Below are positions 43,303 to 51,183 of a DNA stretch of 64,000 nucleotides, piece by piece. The position numbers and the translations under genes are program-made. The stretch spans positions 1-64,000 of the forward strand of contig NZ_SCNV01000035.1 of the NCBI RefSeq assembly GCF_005503145.1, in the 5' to 3' direction. How positions within the stretch are numbered: the first letter of the stretch is position 1; the number at the start of each line of letters is the position of its first letter. The DNA comes from Burkholderia sp. 4M9327F10 (GTDB lineage Bacteria > Pseudomonadota > Gammaproteobacteria > Burkholderiales > Burkholderiaceae). A model generated the notes under the pieces. The model was not told the origin of the DNA. It saw only the letters and a program-made list of their open reading frames with translations, and ran no database searches.

Positions 43303-43322
43303 GTACATGTAGGAACATGTAC
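43303..43322. promoter_or_regulatory. Perfect palindromic operator upstream of the porin gene
   Basis: GTACATGT (43303-43310) and ACATGTAC (43315-43322) form a perfect 8-4-8 inverted repeat, 67 bases before the porin ATG. The core ACATGT-N4-ACATGT recurs upstream of gntR. Most likely target: the GntR protein of this cluster. Confidence 0.7.
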
Positions 43323-43440
43323 GAAATCTAAGCCGCCGAATCCCGATGGTCAAGCAGGACCGAATAAGGGGAAACCCGTGCAGCGATGCGCGCGGCGCCA
43401 ACGCAGCTATGATGTGTCACTCCATCGCTCCGGATCCCCT

Positions 43441-44112
43441 ATGCTGACTGTCCATCACCTGAACAACTCTCGCTCGCAGCGCGTTCTGTGGTTGCTTGAA
43501 GAACTCGGCGTGCCCTATGAGATCAAGCGCTATGAGCGTGACGCGAAAACCATGCTCGCGCCGCCGGAGCTACGCGCCATCCATCCGCTCGGCAAAGCGC
43601 CGGTCATCACGGACGACGGCCTGACCATCGCGGAATCGGGCGCCATCATCGAATATCTGGTGGACCGCTACGGCCAGGGGCGCCTCGCGCCGGCAGCCGG
43701 GACGCCCGAGCGGCTGCGCTATACGTACTGGCTGCACTATGCGGAAGGCTCGGTCATGCCGCCGCTGCTGCTCAAGCTGGTGGCCCTGCGCATCGGCAGC
43801 GCGCCGATGCCGTTCTTCGCCAGACCGATCGCCCGCAAGATCGCTTCGACGCTCGAAGCGAGCTTCGTCGATCCGCAGATCAAGCTGCATCTCGGCTATG
43901 TCAACGACGCGTTGACGCCCACCGGCTGGTTCGTCGGCAACGAGTTCAGCGCCGCGGACGTGCAGATGAGCTTCCCGCTCGAAGCCGCCGCCGCGCGCGG
44001 TGGCGCCAACGCCAATATCGCGGCCATCCAAGGCTTTCTCGAGCGCATCCATGCAAGGCCCGCGTATCAGCGTGCGTTAGAGCGCGGCGGCAAGTATGAG
44101 CTGCTGAGCTAA
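43441..44112 (+). CDS. Glutathione S-transferase
   Basis: A 223-residue GST. The thioredoxin-like N-terminal domain includes HHLNNSRSQRVLWLLEELG and GKAPVITDDGLTIAESGAIIEYL (glutathione site), followed by the all-helical C-terminal domain with the N-capping GNEFSAADVQMSF. ATG 43441 begins the conserved N-terminal strand; the frame to 43378 lacks a ribosome site. It is transcribed away from the porin gene and converges with the tRNA-synthetase gene, overlapping its end by four bases. Substrate unknown. Confidence 0.87.
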   Translation: MLTVHHLNNSRSQRVLWLLEELGVPYEIKRYERDAKTMLAPPELRAIHPLGKAPVITDDGLTIAESGAIIEYLVDRYGQGRLAPAAGTPERLRYTYWLHYAEGSVMPPLLLKLVALRIGSAPMPFFARPIARKIASTLEASFVDPQIKLHLGYVNDALTPTGWFVGNEFSAADVQMSFPLEAAAARGGANANIAAIQGFLERIHARPAYQRALERGGKYELLS

Positions 44113-45404
44113 GCTTGTCCGACCGCGGGCGCAGTGCTCGTTCGCTGCGCCCCAGCGCTCCCATTGCGCTCGAACGTTGAGATCGGCCCAAGCGCTGCGA
44201 GCCGCAAACGCTCAACACCGTCGGCAAGCGCGAGCACCGTCTGTTGTCCATCGCGCTCGCGAATACTGAGCGTCTGGTCGCGTTCATCGCGCGGTCCGAC
44301 GGCGACGAAGACCGGCACCTGCTTTTCGCGGGCATCGAAGATTTTCTTCTCCAGCCGTTCGGGACGATCATCGAGAACGGCCCGCACGCCCGCCTCTTCA
44401 AGCGCTTGCAAGACCTGCACCGCATACGCCGCGCTGGCGTCGTTGATCGTGGCCACCACGACCTGTTCCGGTGCGAGCCACACGGGCAACCAGCCTTCGT
44501 GATGCTCCAGCAGCAGTGCAATGAAGCGCTCCAGGCTACCTAGCACCGCATGGTGAATCATCACGGGCCGTTCCCGTTCGTTGCGCTCATTGACGTACTG
44601 CGCGTCGAGCCGTTCCGGCAGAACGAAGTCGAGCTGAACCGTGCCGCATTGCCAGCTCCGCTCGCGGCTGTCGATCAGATGGAACTCCAGTTTGGGACCG
44701 TAGAATGCGCCCTCGCCTTCGCGCACCTCGAACGCGAGCCCGGCTGCAAGCGCCGCTTTGGCCAGCGCCGCTTCAGCGCGATCCCATACTTCGTCGCCGC
44801 CGGCGCGCAGCGCGGGGCGCGTCGCCAGGGCCACCGAGAATGCAGGAAATCCGAGGTCGGCGTAGACAGTGCGCAGCAGGTCGCAAAAGCGTCCGACTTC
44901 GCTTTCTATCTGCGTTTGCATGCAGAACACGTGGGCGTCGTCCTGAACGAAGGCACGCGTGCGTTTGAGTCCTTCAAGCGAGCCGGACGGCTCATCGCGA
45001 TGGCAGGCGCCAAACTCGCTATAGCGCACCGGCAACTCGCGATACGAACGCACACGCTGATTGAACACCTGAACGTGGCAAGGGCAACTCATTGGCTTGA
45101 GACAAAGCGCGCGCCCTTCGGCAGCACCTTCAGCATCGCTCTCGCCCAGTCCTTCGGAGAACGAAAACATATTGGCGCCGAACTTCTCCCAATGCCCGCT
45201 GCGCTCCCATAAAGAACGAGCCAGCAGTTGCGGCGTGCGGATCTCGCGAAAGCCCGCGCGTCGCATTCGCTGGCGAATGTAGTCCTCCAGCACGCGGTAC
45301 AGCTCCCAACCTCGTGGATGCCAGAAAACCATGCCGGGGCCTTCCTCCTGCTGGTGGAAGAGGTCCAGTTTGTTACCCAGTACGCGGTGATCGATGTCGT
45401 TCAT
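44109..45404 (-). CDS. Threonyl-tRNA synthetase paralogue lacking TGS and editing domains
   Basis: A 431-residue class II synthetase. It has motif 1 (FREIRTPQLL), motif 2 (FGACHRDEPSGSLEGLKRTRAF), motif 3 (PVMIHHAVLGSLERF) and a C-terminal anticodon-binding domain. The three zinc ligands of ThrRS appear kept: Cys in MSCPCHVQVF, His in QDDAHVFC and His in IHHAVLGS. The normal protein has about 635 residues; the missing ~200 are the N-terminal TGS and Ser-editing domains, so this enzyme cannot edit Ser-tRNA(Thr) by itself. It is preceded by a Thr-codon leader and terminator, implying induction when charged tRNA(Thr) is low. A resistance role to a ThrRS inhibitor is possible. Confidence 0.85.
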   Translation of the reverse strand: MNDIDHRVLGNKLDLFHQQEEGPGMVFWHPRGWELYRVLEDYIRQRMRRAGFREIRTPQLLARSLWERSGHWEKFGANMFSFSEGLGESDAEGAAEGRALCLKPMSCPCHVQVFNQRVRSYRELPVRYSEFGACHRDEPSGSLEGLKRTRAFVQDDAHVFCMQTQIESEVGRFCDLLRTVYADLGFPAFSVALATRPALRAGGDEVWDRAEAALAKAALAAGLAFEVREGEGAFYGPKLEFHLIDSRERSWQCGTVQLDFVLPERLDAQYVNERNERERPVMIHHAVLGSLERFIALLLEHHEGWLPVWLAPEQVVVATINDASAAYAVQVLQALEEAGVRAVLDDRPERLEKKIFDAREKQVPVFVAVGPRDERDQTLSIRERDGQQTVLALADGVERLRLAALGPISTFERNGSAGAQRTSTAPAVGQA

Positions 45405-45449
45405 AGTACGCTCTGTTTGATTTGAACCATCGACGGAGGGCTATAAACG

Positions 45450-45484
45450 CCAAGGGCCCCGTCCGTCTCCGGCGGGGCCCTTGG
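45450..45484 (-). terminator. Attenuator terminator before the ThrRS paralogue
   Basis: A perfect 12-bp stem: CCAAGGGCCCCG (45450-45461) and CGGGGCCCTTGG (45473-45484) with an 11-nt loop. Read leftwards it is followed by CGTTTATA, a short U-rich tail. It lies between the Thr-rich leader peptide and the synthetase start. Confidence 0.75.
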
Positions 45485-45508
45485 GGGTTTGCTGCAGCTT
45501 GCTTCTCT

Positions 45509-45595
45509 CTAGCGCGCGCAACCTCCAGACGACCCGCCCATATGGGTGGTCGTCGTGGTGGTGACAGCCGCGAAGGAGAACGAATAGAGATCCAT
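45509..45595 (-). CDS. Threonine-rich leader peptide (attenuator)
   Basis: A 28-codon frame reads MDLYSFSFAAV, then six consecutive Thr codons (ACC ACC ACG ACG ACC ACC, residues 12-17), then HMGGSSGGCAR and TAG. It ends 25 bases before the 12-bp terminator hairpin and about 105 bases before the ThrRS paralogue. This is the classical layout of ribosome-mediated attenuation: stalling at Thr codons when charged tRNA(Thr) is scarce would prevent the terminator. I see no strong Shine-Dalgarno before the ATG, and I could not fix the antiterminator pairing; the codon run next to a Thr-tRNA synthetase is the main evidence. Confidence 0.75.
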   Translation of the reverse strand: MDLYSFSFAAVTTTTTTHMGGSSGGCAR

Positions 45596-45627
45596 GGATC
45601 GACAATAAACGATCTGATAGCGCTACG

Positions 45628-46230
45628 TCAATCGCCGACCGCGGGAACGTGCGGCGCTCCGTTCACCGCGGGCGCCACTTCGAACGCCTCGCCGGTGGCG
45701 AAGAAGGTCCCGCCTGCTACGTAATGGCAGGTCCGCAGATCCGGATCGTCGCCGAAGTGCCAGCGGTTCTTCGAATAGACGCGGCTATCGGCGTAGGCCG
45801 CCACCACCTCGCCGATGATCAGGTCGTGGCGCTGGCTGTCATCGGGAATCACCTTGCATTCGAGCCACGTGATGCAGCCGGCCAGCATGGGCACGTCGAT
45901 GCGCTCACCCGGAAACGTCTCCAGACCGAACGCGGCGAACTTGTCGAGCTCGGCGCCCGGCGTCGTGCCGACCGCGAGCGTTTCGCGGGCAAAGCCGCGG
46001 CTTGGCAACTGCAGACCGAACACGCCGCTCGCCTCGATCAGTTGCCGCGTCAGCGTGCGGCTATCGACCACCACCACGACCTTGGGCGGATTGAAATCGA
46101 GCGGCATCGCCCACGACGCCGCCATGACATTCGTGCGCCCCGCATGGGCGCTGGTGATAACGGTGACCGGACCGTGATTCAGTAACTGGGTCGCCCGCGA
46201 CAATTCCACTGCTTCTCTGGTGCCTTTCAT
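45628..46230 (-). CDS. Flavin reductase-family (FMN-binding) protein
   Basis: A 200-residue flavin reductase-like protein with a split-barrel FMN-binding fold: GPVTVITSAHAGRTNVMAASW near the N-terminus and a DFNPPKVVVVVD strand. Such proteins reduce FMN with NAD(P)H or act as small flavoenzymes. ATG 46230 was chosen because AAGGGA precedes it; an in-frame ATG at 46242 adds four residues. It diverges from an ArsR-type regulator with a palindrome between them, so the pair is likely a regulator and its target. Confidence 0.8.
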   Translation of the reverse strand: MKGTREAVELSRATQLLNHGPVTVITSAHAGRTNVMAASWAMPLDFNPPKVVVVVDSRTLTRQLIEASGVFGLQLPSRGFARETLAVGTTPGAELDKFAAFGLETFPGERIDVPMLAGCITWLECKVIPDDSQRHDLIIGEVVAAYADSRVYSKNRWHFGDDPDLRTCHYVAGGTFFATGEAFEVAPAVNGAPHVPAVGD

Positions 46231-46412
46231 ACGTCCCTTCATGGTCCAAGCTGTCTGTCGATCCGCGCGGCGTGCCGGCGCCATCCGACGCGCGCCAGAT
46301 GGCATTCTAGCCAGGCTGCGGCGCTCGCGTGCCCACGCAAGCGCGGACGACCGGTGACTGGTCCAGGGAGCGCGGCAGCACCGCTCGCGGACCCCACCGG
46401 GCACGCCACAAC

Positions 46413-46432
46413 GTTTCGACACGCATCGAAAC
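46413..46432. promoter_or_regulatory. Palindromic operator between flavin reductase and ArsR-type genes
   Basis: GTTTCGA (46413-46419) and TCGAAAC (46426-46432) form a perfect inverted repeat with a 6-nt spacer. A TATGAT at 46453-46458 on the plus strand could be the -10 of the regulator gene, placing the palindrome over its -35. Confidence 0.6.
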
Positions 46433-46495
46433 ATGCGGCCCACGCGAACGCCTATGATGGCAACATCGCAGCATCCAGCTTGCATGGGATCGATC

Positions 46496-47212
46496 ATGTG
46501 CCCTCATCCGAATATCGCGTCCACCGCCTTCCTGATCGCCGACCCGGCGCGCGCCAGCATGCTGATGGCGCTGGTCGACAGGCATGCACTGCCCGCCGGC
46601 GAGCTTGCCTACGCGGCCGGCGTCACCGCGCAGACCGCCAGCACGCATCTGGCGAAGCTGCTGGCCGGCGGCCTGGTCGAAGTCGAGGCACAGGGACGGC
46701 ACCGCTATTACCGGCTAGGCGGGTCGCACGTGGCCCTGCTGCTGGAAAATCTCGCCTCGGTCACGCCGTTGAGCCGTCCACGCGTGAAGCCGTTGAGCGC
46801 GGACGCGCAGAAGCTGCGCTTCGCGAGGTGCTGTTACGACCATCTGGCGGGACAACTCGGCGTGGCGGTGACGCAGGCGCTGGAGCGCCGCGGCGTGATT
46901 GTGGCAGCGGCGGACAAGCAGTTCGAGGTCACGCCGGCTGGAATGGAATGGTTCGGCCGCATGGGGTTGAACGTGCCGGAGTTGCAGCCCACCCGGCGTG
47001 GCCTCGCACGCCAATGCCTCGACTGGTCGGAGCGCCAGCATCATCTGGCGGGGCCATTAGGTGTGCAGTGGATGAGCCTGCTGTGCACGAACGGCTGGCT
47101 GCGGCGGGTCAAAACAACGCGCGCCGTGCAGGTGACGCCGCAAGGCTGGGTGTGGCTGAAGGAGCAACTGGGCATAGAAGGCAGACTGGGAGAACTCGCC
47201 CACGACGCATGA
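46496..47212 (+). CDS. ArsR-family transcriptional regulator
   Basis: A 238-residue protein. The N-terminal ~95 residues are an ArsR-type winged helix (AGELAYAAGVTAQTASTHLAKLLAGGLVEVEAQGRHRYYRL). The rest is a longer C-terminal region than in metal-sensing ArsR proteins, with a second wing-like LERRGVIVAAADKQFEVTPAG. No metal-binding Cys pair is seen, so the effector is probably organic. Several in-frame ATGs exist (46484, 46457); 46496 starts the conserved domain. Transcribed divergently from the flavin reductase gene. Confidence 0.8.
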   Translation: MCPHPNIASTAFLIADPARASMLMALVDRHALPAGELAYAAGVTAQTASTHLAKLLAGGLVEVEAQGRHRYYRLGGSHVALLLENLASVTPLSRPRVKPLSADAQKLRFARCCYDHLAGQLGVAVTQALERRGVIVAAADKQFEVTPAGMEWFGRMGLNVPELQPTRRGLARQCLDWSERQHHLAGPLGVQWMSLLCTNGWLRRVKTTRAVQVTPQGWVWLKEQLGIEGRLGELAHDA

Positions 47213-47287
47213 GCCTCTTACTCATGGACGGTGGTGGCGTTGCTGCACGCCTCGCGAGCGCGCGCCCTCATTGCAGGCCGGCCCGCG

Positions 47288-47605
47288 TTAGCTCTTTTCG
47301 CCGTGCGCAACATCCAACGGTTTGTGCTGCTCCTCGCCCAGCCCGGGGAAAAACGCATTCCACGCCGCGCGGACCCCTTGCGCAGCGGTCGCCTCAGCGC
47401 TGAAGGTGTCGACTTCGCCTGAGCGGGACGGATCGGCGGACAGTCCTCGCCAATGCGTGAATACGAGCAGGGGCTTCTCGCTCCACTCATCGGCGCCAAA
47501 CTTTGCAAACGCCGTATCGCCGCTCACTAGCTGAACCTCGTACCAGCCATCGCGGACGGGCGTATAACGGTCCAGCGGAAACCACACAGTCGGTCGAATA
47601 TCCAT
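47288..47605 (-). CDS. Small hypothetical protein
   Basis: A 105-residue acidic protein starting MDIRPTVWFPLDRYTPVRDGWY and rich in Trp. No motif recognised. ATG 47605 was chosen because GGAGAGGA precedes it at good spacing; the longer frame to 47713 has none. It converges with the ArsR-type gene. The Trp/Asp-rich layout (WYEVQL, FTHWRGLS) suggests a small beta domain, but I cannot name a family. Confidence 0.6.
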   Translation of the reverse strand: MDIRPTVWFPLDRYTPVRDGWYEVQLVSGDTAFAKFGADEWSEKPLLVFTHWRGLSADPSRSGEVDTFSAEATAAQGVRAAWNAFFPGLGEEQHKPLDVAHGEKS

Positions 47606-48123
47606 TATGTCCTCTCCGAACCAAAGATCGTCACACGCAGACATCAGGCATTCTTCATGCCCGGTGTTGTGTGCAAGCGCGGCAAGTGGAGCGTGAAACC
47701 CGTTGAATACCAAGGCGCTGTGGCTGCGCAGCGAGGCGGCTATGCGTCATGACAGATCCGCCAATCACGGAGCACCACCGGTCCTGGCGAGCGTAAAACT
47801 TACACAGCACGCGGCGATTGATTCGTTCGCACGCTAATTCATTGGAGGAAAGTGGGCCACAAAGCAATCGGATTGCTGATGCGGCACGTGGTGAAAGCAT
47901 GAGCCGGATTTAAAGCCGCGCCGGAAAGCCAAGTTTCCCACCGGCTACCTCGTCGTTTGTCCAGAGCTTCCACTCCTGACCATCAGTTGTTATTCGACAT
48001 TAGCGCAAAAATCATTGACAATTGCCGAGGCCAAATACCCTCAAATTCTTTGGCTGACATCCTGCTTTAAATTTCAAGTATGTCAAATGAATGAGAACAA
48101 CAACGAACATACGGGGTTTAAAC
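47606..48123. other. Intergenic stretch
   Basis: About 520 bases without a supported gene. It is AT richer towards 48,000-48,120. A TTGACA at 48015-48020 has no convincing -10 at normal spacing. Short frames on both strands lack ribosome sites. Confidence 0.35.
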
Positions 48124-48630
48124 ATGCGTAAATTCGCAAATTACATGCTGTGCGCCGGCGCCACACTTGCCATAGCGCTGCATAGCGTCAATTCTCACGC
48201 CGACGACGCCAGCCGTGCTCAACTGATCCAACAACTTATCCAGAGCCAGCAGGGCGGCAAGACAGGATCCATCGAAGAACAGGTCGCCAAAGCGTTACTG
48301 CTGCAGGCGCAGAAGCTTAATCCCGACGTCGCACAGGATAAGTGGGCCGCGATAGAGGGCCAGGTGAATACGGCTGTCGCCAATATGCTCGCTCAAGGTG
48401 GTGGAGTAATCGAAACAACAACGCGCGCTGGCGTCGCCAACCTCTCGGACGCAGACATCACCCACCTTATTTCGATTTATCGCGATCCCGTCCTCGCCAA
48501 ATACATGAGCGCGCTTTCGAACCCTGACATTCAAGCGAAAGCTCAACAGGCGACAATGGATAGCGGGCTCCGGGTCAGCGAGTTGATCAATTCGGTTTTG
48601 GAGAAGAACGGACTACAGGTCGCTCACTAG
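48124..48630 (+). CDS. Secreted hypothetical protein (DUF2059-like)
   Basis: A 168-residue protein with a signal peptide (RKFANYMLCAGATLAIALHSVNSHA, cleavage after SHA). The mature part is all-helical and Gln/Ala rich; the region LSDADITHLISIYRDPVLAKYM recalls DUF2059 proteins, whose role is unknown. ATG 48124 was chosen because it starts the signal peptide; an in-frame ATG at 48091 would add a charged leader. No operon partner. It ends shortly before the convergent LysR gene. Confidence 0.65.
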   Translation: MRKFANYMLCAGATLAIALHSVNSHADDASRAQLIQQLIQSQQGGKTGSIEEQVAKALLLQAQKLNPDVAQDKWAAIEGQVNTAVANMLAQGGGVIETTTRAGVANLSDADITHLISIYRDPVLAKYMSALSNPDIQAKAQQATMDSGLRVSELINSVLEKNGLQVAH

Positions 48631-48710
48631 CCCAATCTCTGCCTGTGTGTCGCCTGAACGCTTCGGCGTGCGTCCTTCAGGCGCCGCACACTCAAACCCG
48701 CTTGCGCGAA

Positions 48711-49577
48711 TCACGCAGACTGCCGGAATCGGGCCAATCCGTCTCTCATATGCCGAGCGAGTTCGCTGACCGCAGGCGAGTTCTGGTTTGGCGACAGGTG
48801 AAGATTGATCGCGAAGCCCGGGAGTAGGGGAAGACCACTTTCGGGTGGCAAGATGTCCAGCTCGGGAGGCACGGTGGATGCGAGCCACGCCGTGACGGCG
48901 AGATCGGAGCGCACTGTCGCAGCCGTTGCGTCGACGCTCCCGTTTTCGAACACGGTACGCCACGACAAGTCGCGCTTGCGAAGCGCGTTGAACACCGTTG
49001 GCCGGAACGCACAGGTTTCCGCCACCATCGATACGGGCAGCGGGCGTTTTTGATGCGCCGTTCCCCCTCTCGCACCCACCCAGACCAGACGTTCTATTGC
49101 AAGGCATTCGCCACGGGATGTCCCCGGCAATTCCTCGACCAGTGCAATATCGATCTCACCGCGCTTGAGGCTTCGTAACAGGTCCGGCGAGGCCGCGCAG
49201 AGGAGCGTGAGTTCCACCTGCGGATGAGCTTGCGCATAGGCTTTCAGAATCGGGCCAAGAAGCGGTCCGACGAGGTCCTGCGGTGCGCCGAGTCGAACCG
49301 TGCCTTCCACCGTGCCCTCTGTCATTGCTGTCCACAACGCGTCATGCACGGCCAGCAACCGCTGCGCGTCCCCGAGCAGCCGTTCCCCCGCTGACGTGAG
49401 GCGCAAGTCGCGATGATCGCGGAAAAACAAGGGGCCAGACAGCGCTTCGAGCCGGGCAATCTGTTGGCTGACTGCGCCTTGGGTCAAATGCAGCGCATGG
49501 CCGGCGGCAGTCATGCTGCCGTGTTCGGCGGTGGTGACGAATGCGCGAAGCAATGCGATGTCGAGATTGCGTGCCAT
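48711..49577 (-). CDS. LysR-family transcriptional regulator
   Basis: A 288-residue LysR regulator. The N-terminal helix-turn-helix is visible (LRAFVTTAEHGSMTAAGHALHLTQGAVSQQIARLE, about 9-43), followed by the periplasmic-binding-protein-like effector domain. It is transcribed divergently from a LysE-type exporter with a 105-base gap, the usual arrangement of ArgP/LysG regulators and LysE exporters. It therefore probably activates that exporter in response to an amino acid or similar solute. Confidence 0.87.
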   Translation of the reverse strand: MARNLDIALLRAFVTTAEHGSMTAAGHALHLTQGAVSQQIARLEALSGPLFFRDHRDLRLTSAGERLLGDAQRLLAVHDALWTAMTEGTVEGTVRLGAPQDLVGPLLGPILKAYAQAHPQVELTLLCAASPDLLRSLKRGEIDIALVEELPGTSRGECLAIERLVWVGARGGTAHQKRPLPVSMVAETCAFRPTVFNALRKRDLSWRTVFENGSVDATAATVRSDLAVTAWLASTVPPELDILPPESGLPLLPGFAINLHLSPNQNSPAVSELARHMRDGLARFRQSA

Positions 49578-49682
49578 TCATCCATTATGAACGCTAATGG
49601 AAACCATCAAAAAGTTTCGCTGTTTTAATGCAAGGTGCACAGGTAAAAACAGGTTTTCGCTTTTTGTTAACCGGGAGGAGAT

Positions 49683-50291
49683 GTGCCGCTCCATGATTAC
49701 CTGCCCTTGTTTCTCTTCGTCATCGTCTCCACCGTCACCCCGGGAGGCGCAACCACATTGGCAACCGCGTCGGGCGCCCATTTCGGCTATCGGCGATCCT
49801 TGCCCTACATGGCGGGTATCGCAGTCGCCCTCGCATCCATGGCCGCCGCCGCTGCTGCGGGGCTCGGCGGCATCCTGCTGGCGCTGCCGGCCCTGCAACT
49901 CGGCATGAAAGCGATCGGCTCACTGTATCTCGTGTGGCTCGCTTCACGGATAGGACGCAGCGGCCCCCCTCATCTCGGCGCACAACTCCGAAAACCGACC
50001 GGGTTCGCAAGCGGTGTCTGGATGCTCTGGCACAACCCAAAGGGATGGGCAATGACGTTGGGCGCCTCGGCGTCGTTTGTCGCGCTTGCGCCTGATCCGC
50101 TTCGACTCGGCGCGCTGCTTGGGGCGTCGTTCGGCCTGGCCGCCATCGTGTCGCTCTCAATCTGGTGCGTGGCCGGTCTCCTGTTTGCGCGTCTTTTGCG
50201 GACCGACCTGCAATGGCGACTGCTTAACGGAACGTTGGCGTTGCTTCTTGTGATATCGATCATCCCGATGTGGCTTAGCTTCGGGAAATGA
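49683..50291 (+). CDS. LysE/RhtB-family amino-acid exporter
   Basis: A 202-residue protein with five to six transmembrane helices and the family opening PLHDYLPLFLFVIVSTVTPGGATTLATASG, including the conserved TPGG turn. It exports amino acids or related compounds. GTG 49683 follows a strong GGGAGGAG. The LysR gene upstream on the other strand is its likely regulator. Substrate cannot be predicted. Confidence 0.85.
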   Translation: MPLHDYLPLFLFVIVSTVTPGGATTLATASGAHFGYRRSLPYMAGIAVALASMAAAAAAGLGGILLALPALQLGMKAIGSLYLVWLASRIGRSGPPHLGAQLRKPTGFASGVWMLWHNPKGWAMTLGASASFVALAPDPLRLGALLGASFGLAAIVSLSIWCVAGLLFARLLRTDLQWRLLNGTLALLLVISIIPMWLSFGK

Positions 50292-50319
50292 CGCCCCCAA
50301 GGCCCACGAACGCCGGGCC

Positions 50320-51060
50320 TCAGACCTGGCCGATGCCACCATCGGCCATCAGATCCGCACCCGTCACATAGGAACTCTGCTCGGAGGCCAGAAAGAGCGC
50401 GGCGCTGGCTATCTCCTCAGCCCGGGCGAGCCGGCCGAGCGGAACCATACCCTTGTACATCGCCACCAGATCCTCGCGTGTTGCCGACTGAGCGTCGAGA
50501 ATCGGAGTGTCGGTTACGCCGGGGCTCAGCATGTTGACGCGAATGCCACGATCCTTGAATTCCGCGGCCCACGTGCGGGCATAGGAACGCAACGCCGCCT
50601 TGGTCGCCGCATAGGCGGTGTGGCCCGGAATGCCCATGAGGTGCATGGCCGACGAAACGAGGATGATCGATCCGCCACCTGTCATCATCGGCAACAGCTT
50701 GTGCACGAGGAAGACGGGGCCGCGCGCCATGAGGTTGAATGCCTTGTCGAAATGCTCTGGCGTGATGGTGTCGATGGACGCCTGCTCCGTAAAGCCCGCG
50801 TTCGACACAACGATATCTACAACGCCTTTTTCCCGCCTTACCACCGCAGCGACGCGGTCGAGGTCATCGAGGTTCGCCGCGTCGGCCTGGATAGCCGTGA
50901 CGTTGCGTCCGATCAGTTTGGCGGCTTCGTCGAGCTGTGCCTGCCGACGGCCGAAGATAAAGACGTGAGCGCCTTCGGCGACAAAGCGCTGGGCGATTGC
51001 CAAACCGATACCGGTCGTTGCGCCGCTAATGACGGCAATCTTGCCTGCGAGAGTGGACAT
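50320..51060 (-). CDS. SDR-family oxidoreductase
   Basis: A 246-residue short-chain dehydrogenase with SGATTGIG (residues ~12-19), NAG near 87 and the catalytic YAATKAAL. C-terminal GADLMADGGIGQV is the usual end of this class. ATG 51060 (STLAGKIAVISG) was chosen; the frame to 51156 crosses the promoter region. It is divergent from a LysR regulator with two overlapping palindromes in between, so probably its regulated target. Confidence 0.87.
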   Translation of the reverse strand: MSTLAGKIAVISGATTGIGLAIAQRFVAEGAHVFIFGRRQAQLDEAAKLIGRNVTAIQADAANLDDLDRVAAVVRREKGVVDIVVSNAGFTEQASIDTITPEHFDKAFNLMARGPVFLVHKLLPMMTGGGSIILVSSAMHLMGIPGHTAYAATKAALRSYARTWAAEFKDRGIRVNMLSPGVTDTPILDAQSATREDLVAMYKGMVPLGRLARAEEIASAALFLASEQSSYVTGADLMADGGIGQV

Positions 51061-51093
51061 TTCGGATCTTCTGTCTGTTAGTGAATAACACGA

Positions 51094-51120
51094 AGATGGT
51101 AATTCCATCCCCATGGGATG
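51094..51120. promoter_or_regulatory. Two overlapping palindromes between SDR and LysR genes
   Basis: GATGG-TAATT-CCATC ends at about 51,109 and CATCCC-CAT-GGGATG spans 51106-51120; they share the CATC bases. The site sits in the 123-base divergent gap and is a good candidate for LysR binding. Confidence 0.55.
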
Positions 51121-51183
51121 ATAATCACCGGATTTCCCATAAGATCTATTCTTCAAGAGAATCGATCACACGAGGGGCATGCG

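Noticed and set aside
48015..48043. Possible promoter with TTGACA for the secreted hypothetical gene
   Set aside because: No -10-like hexamer at 16-18 bases spacing.
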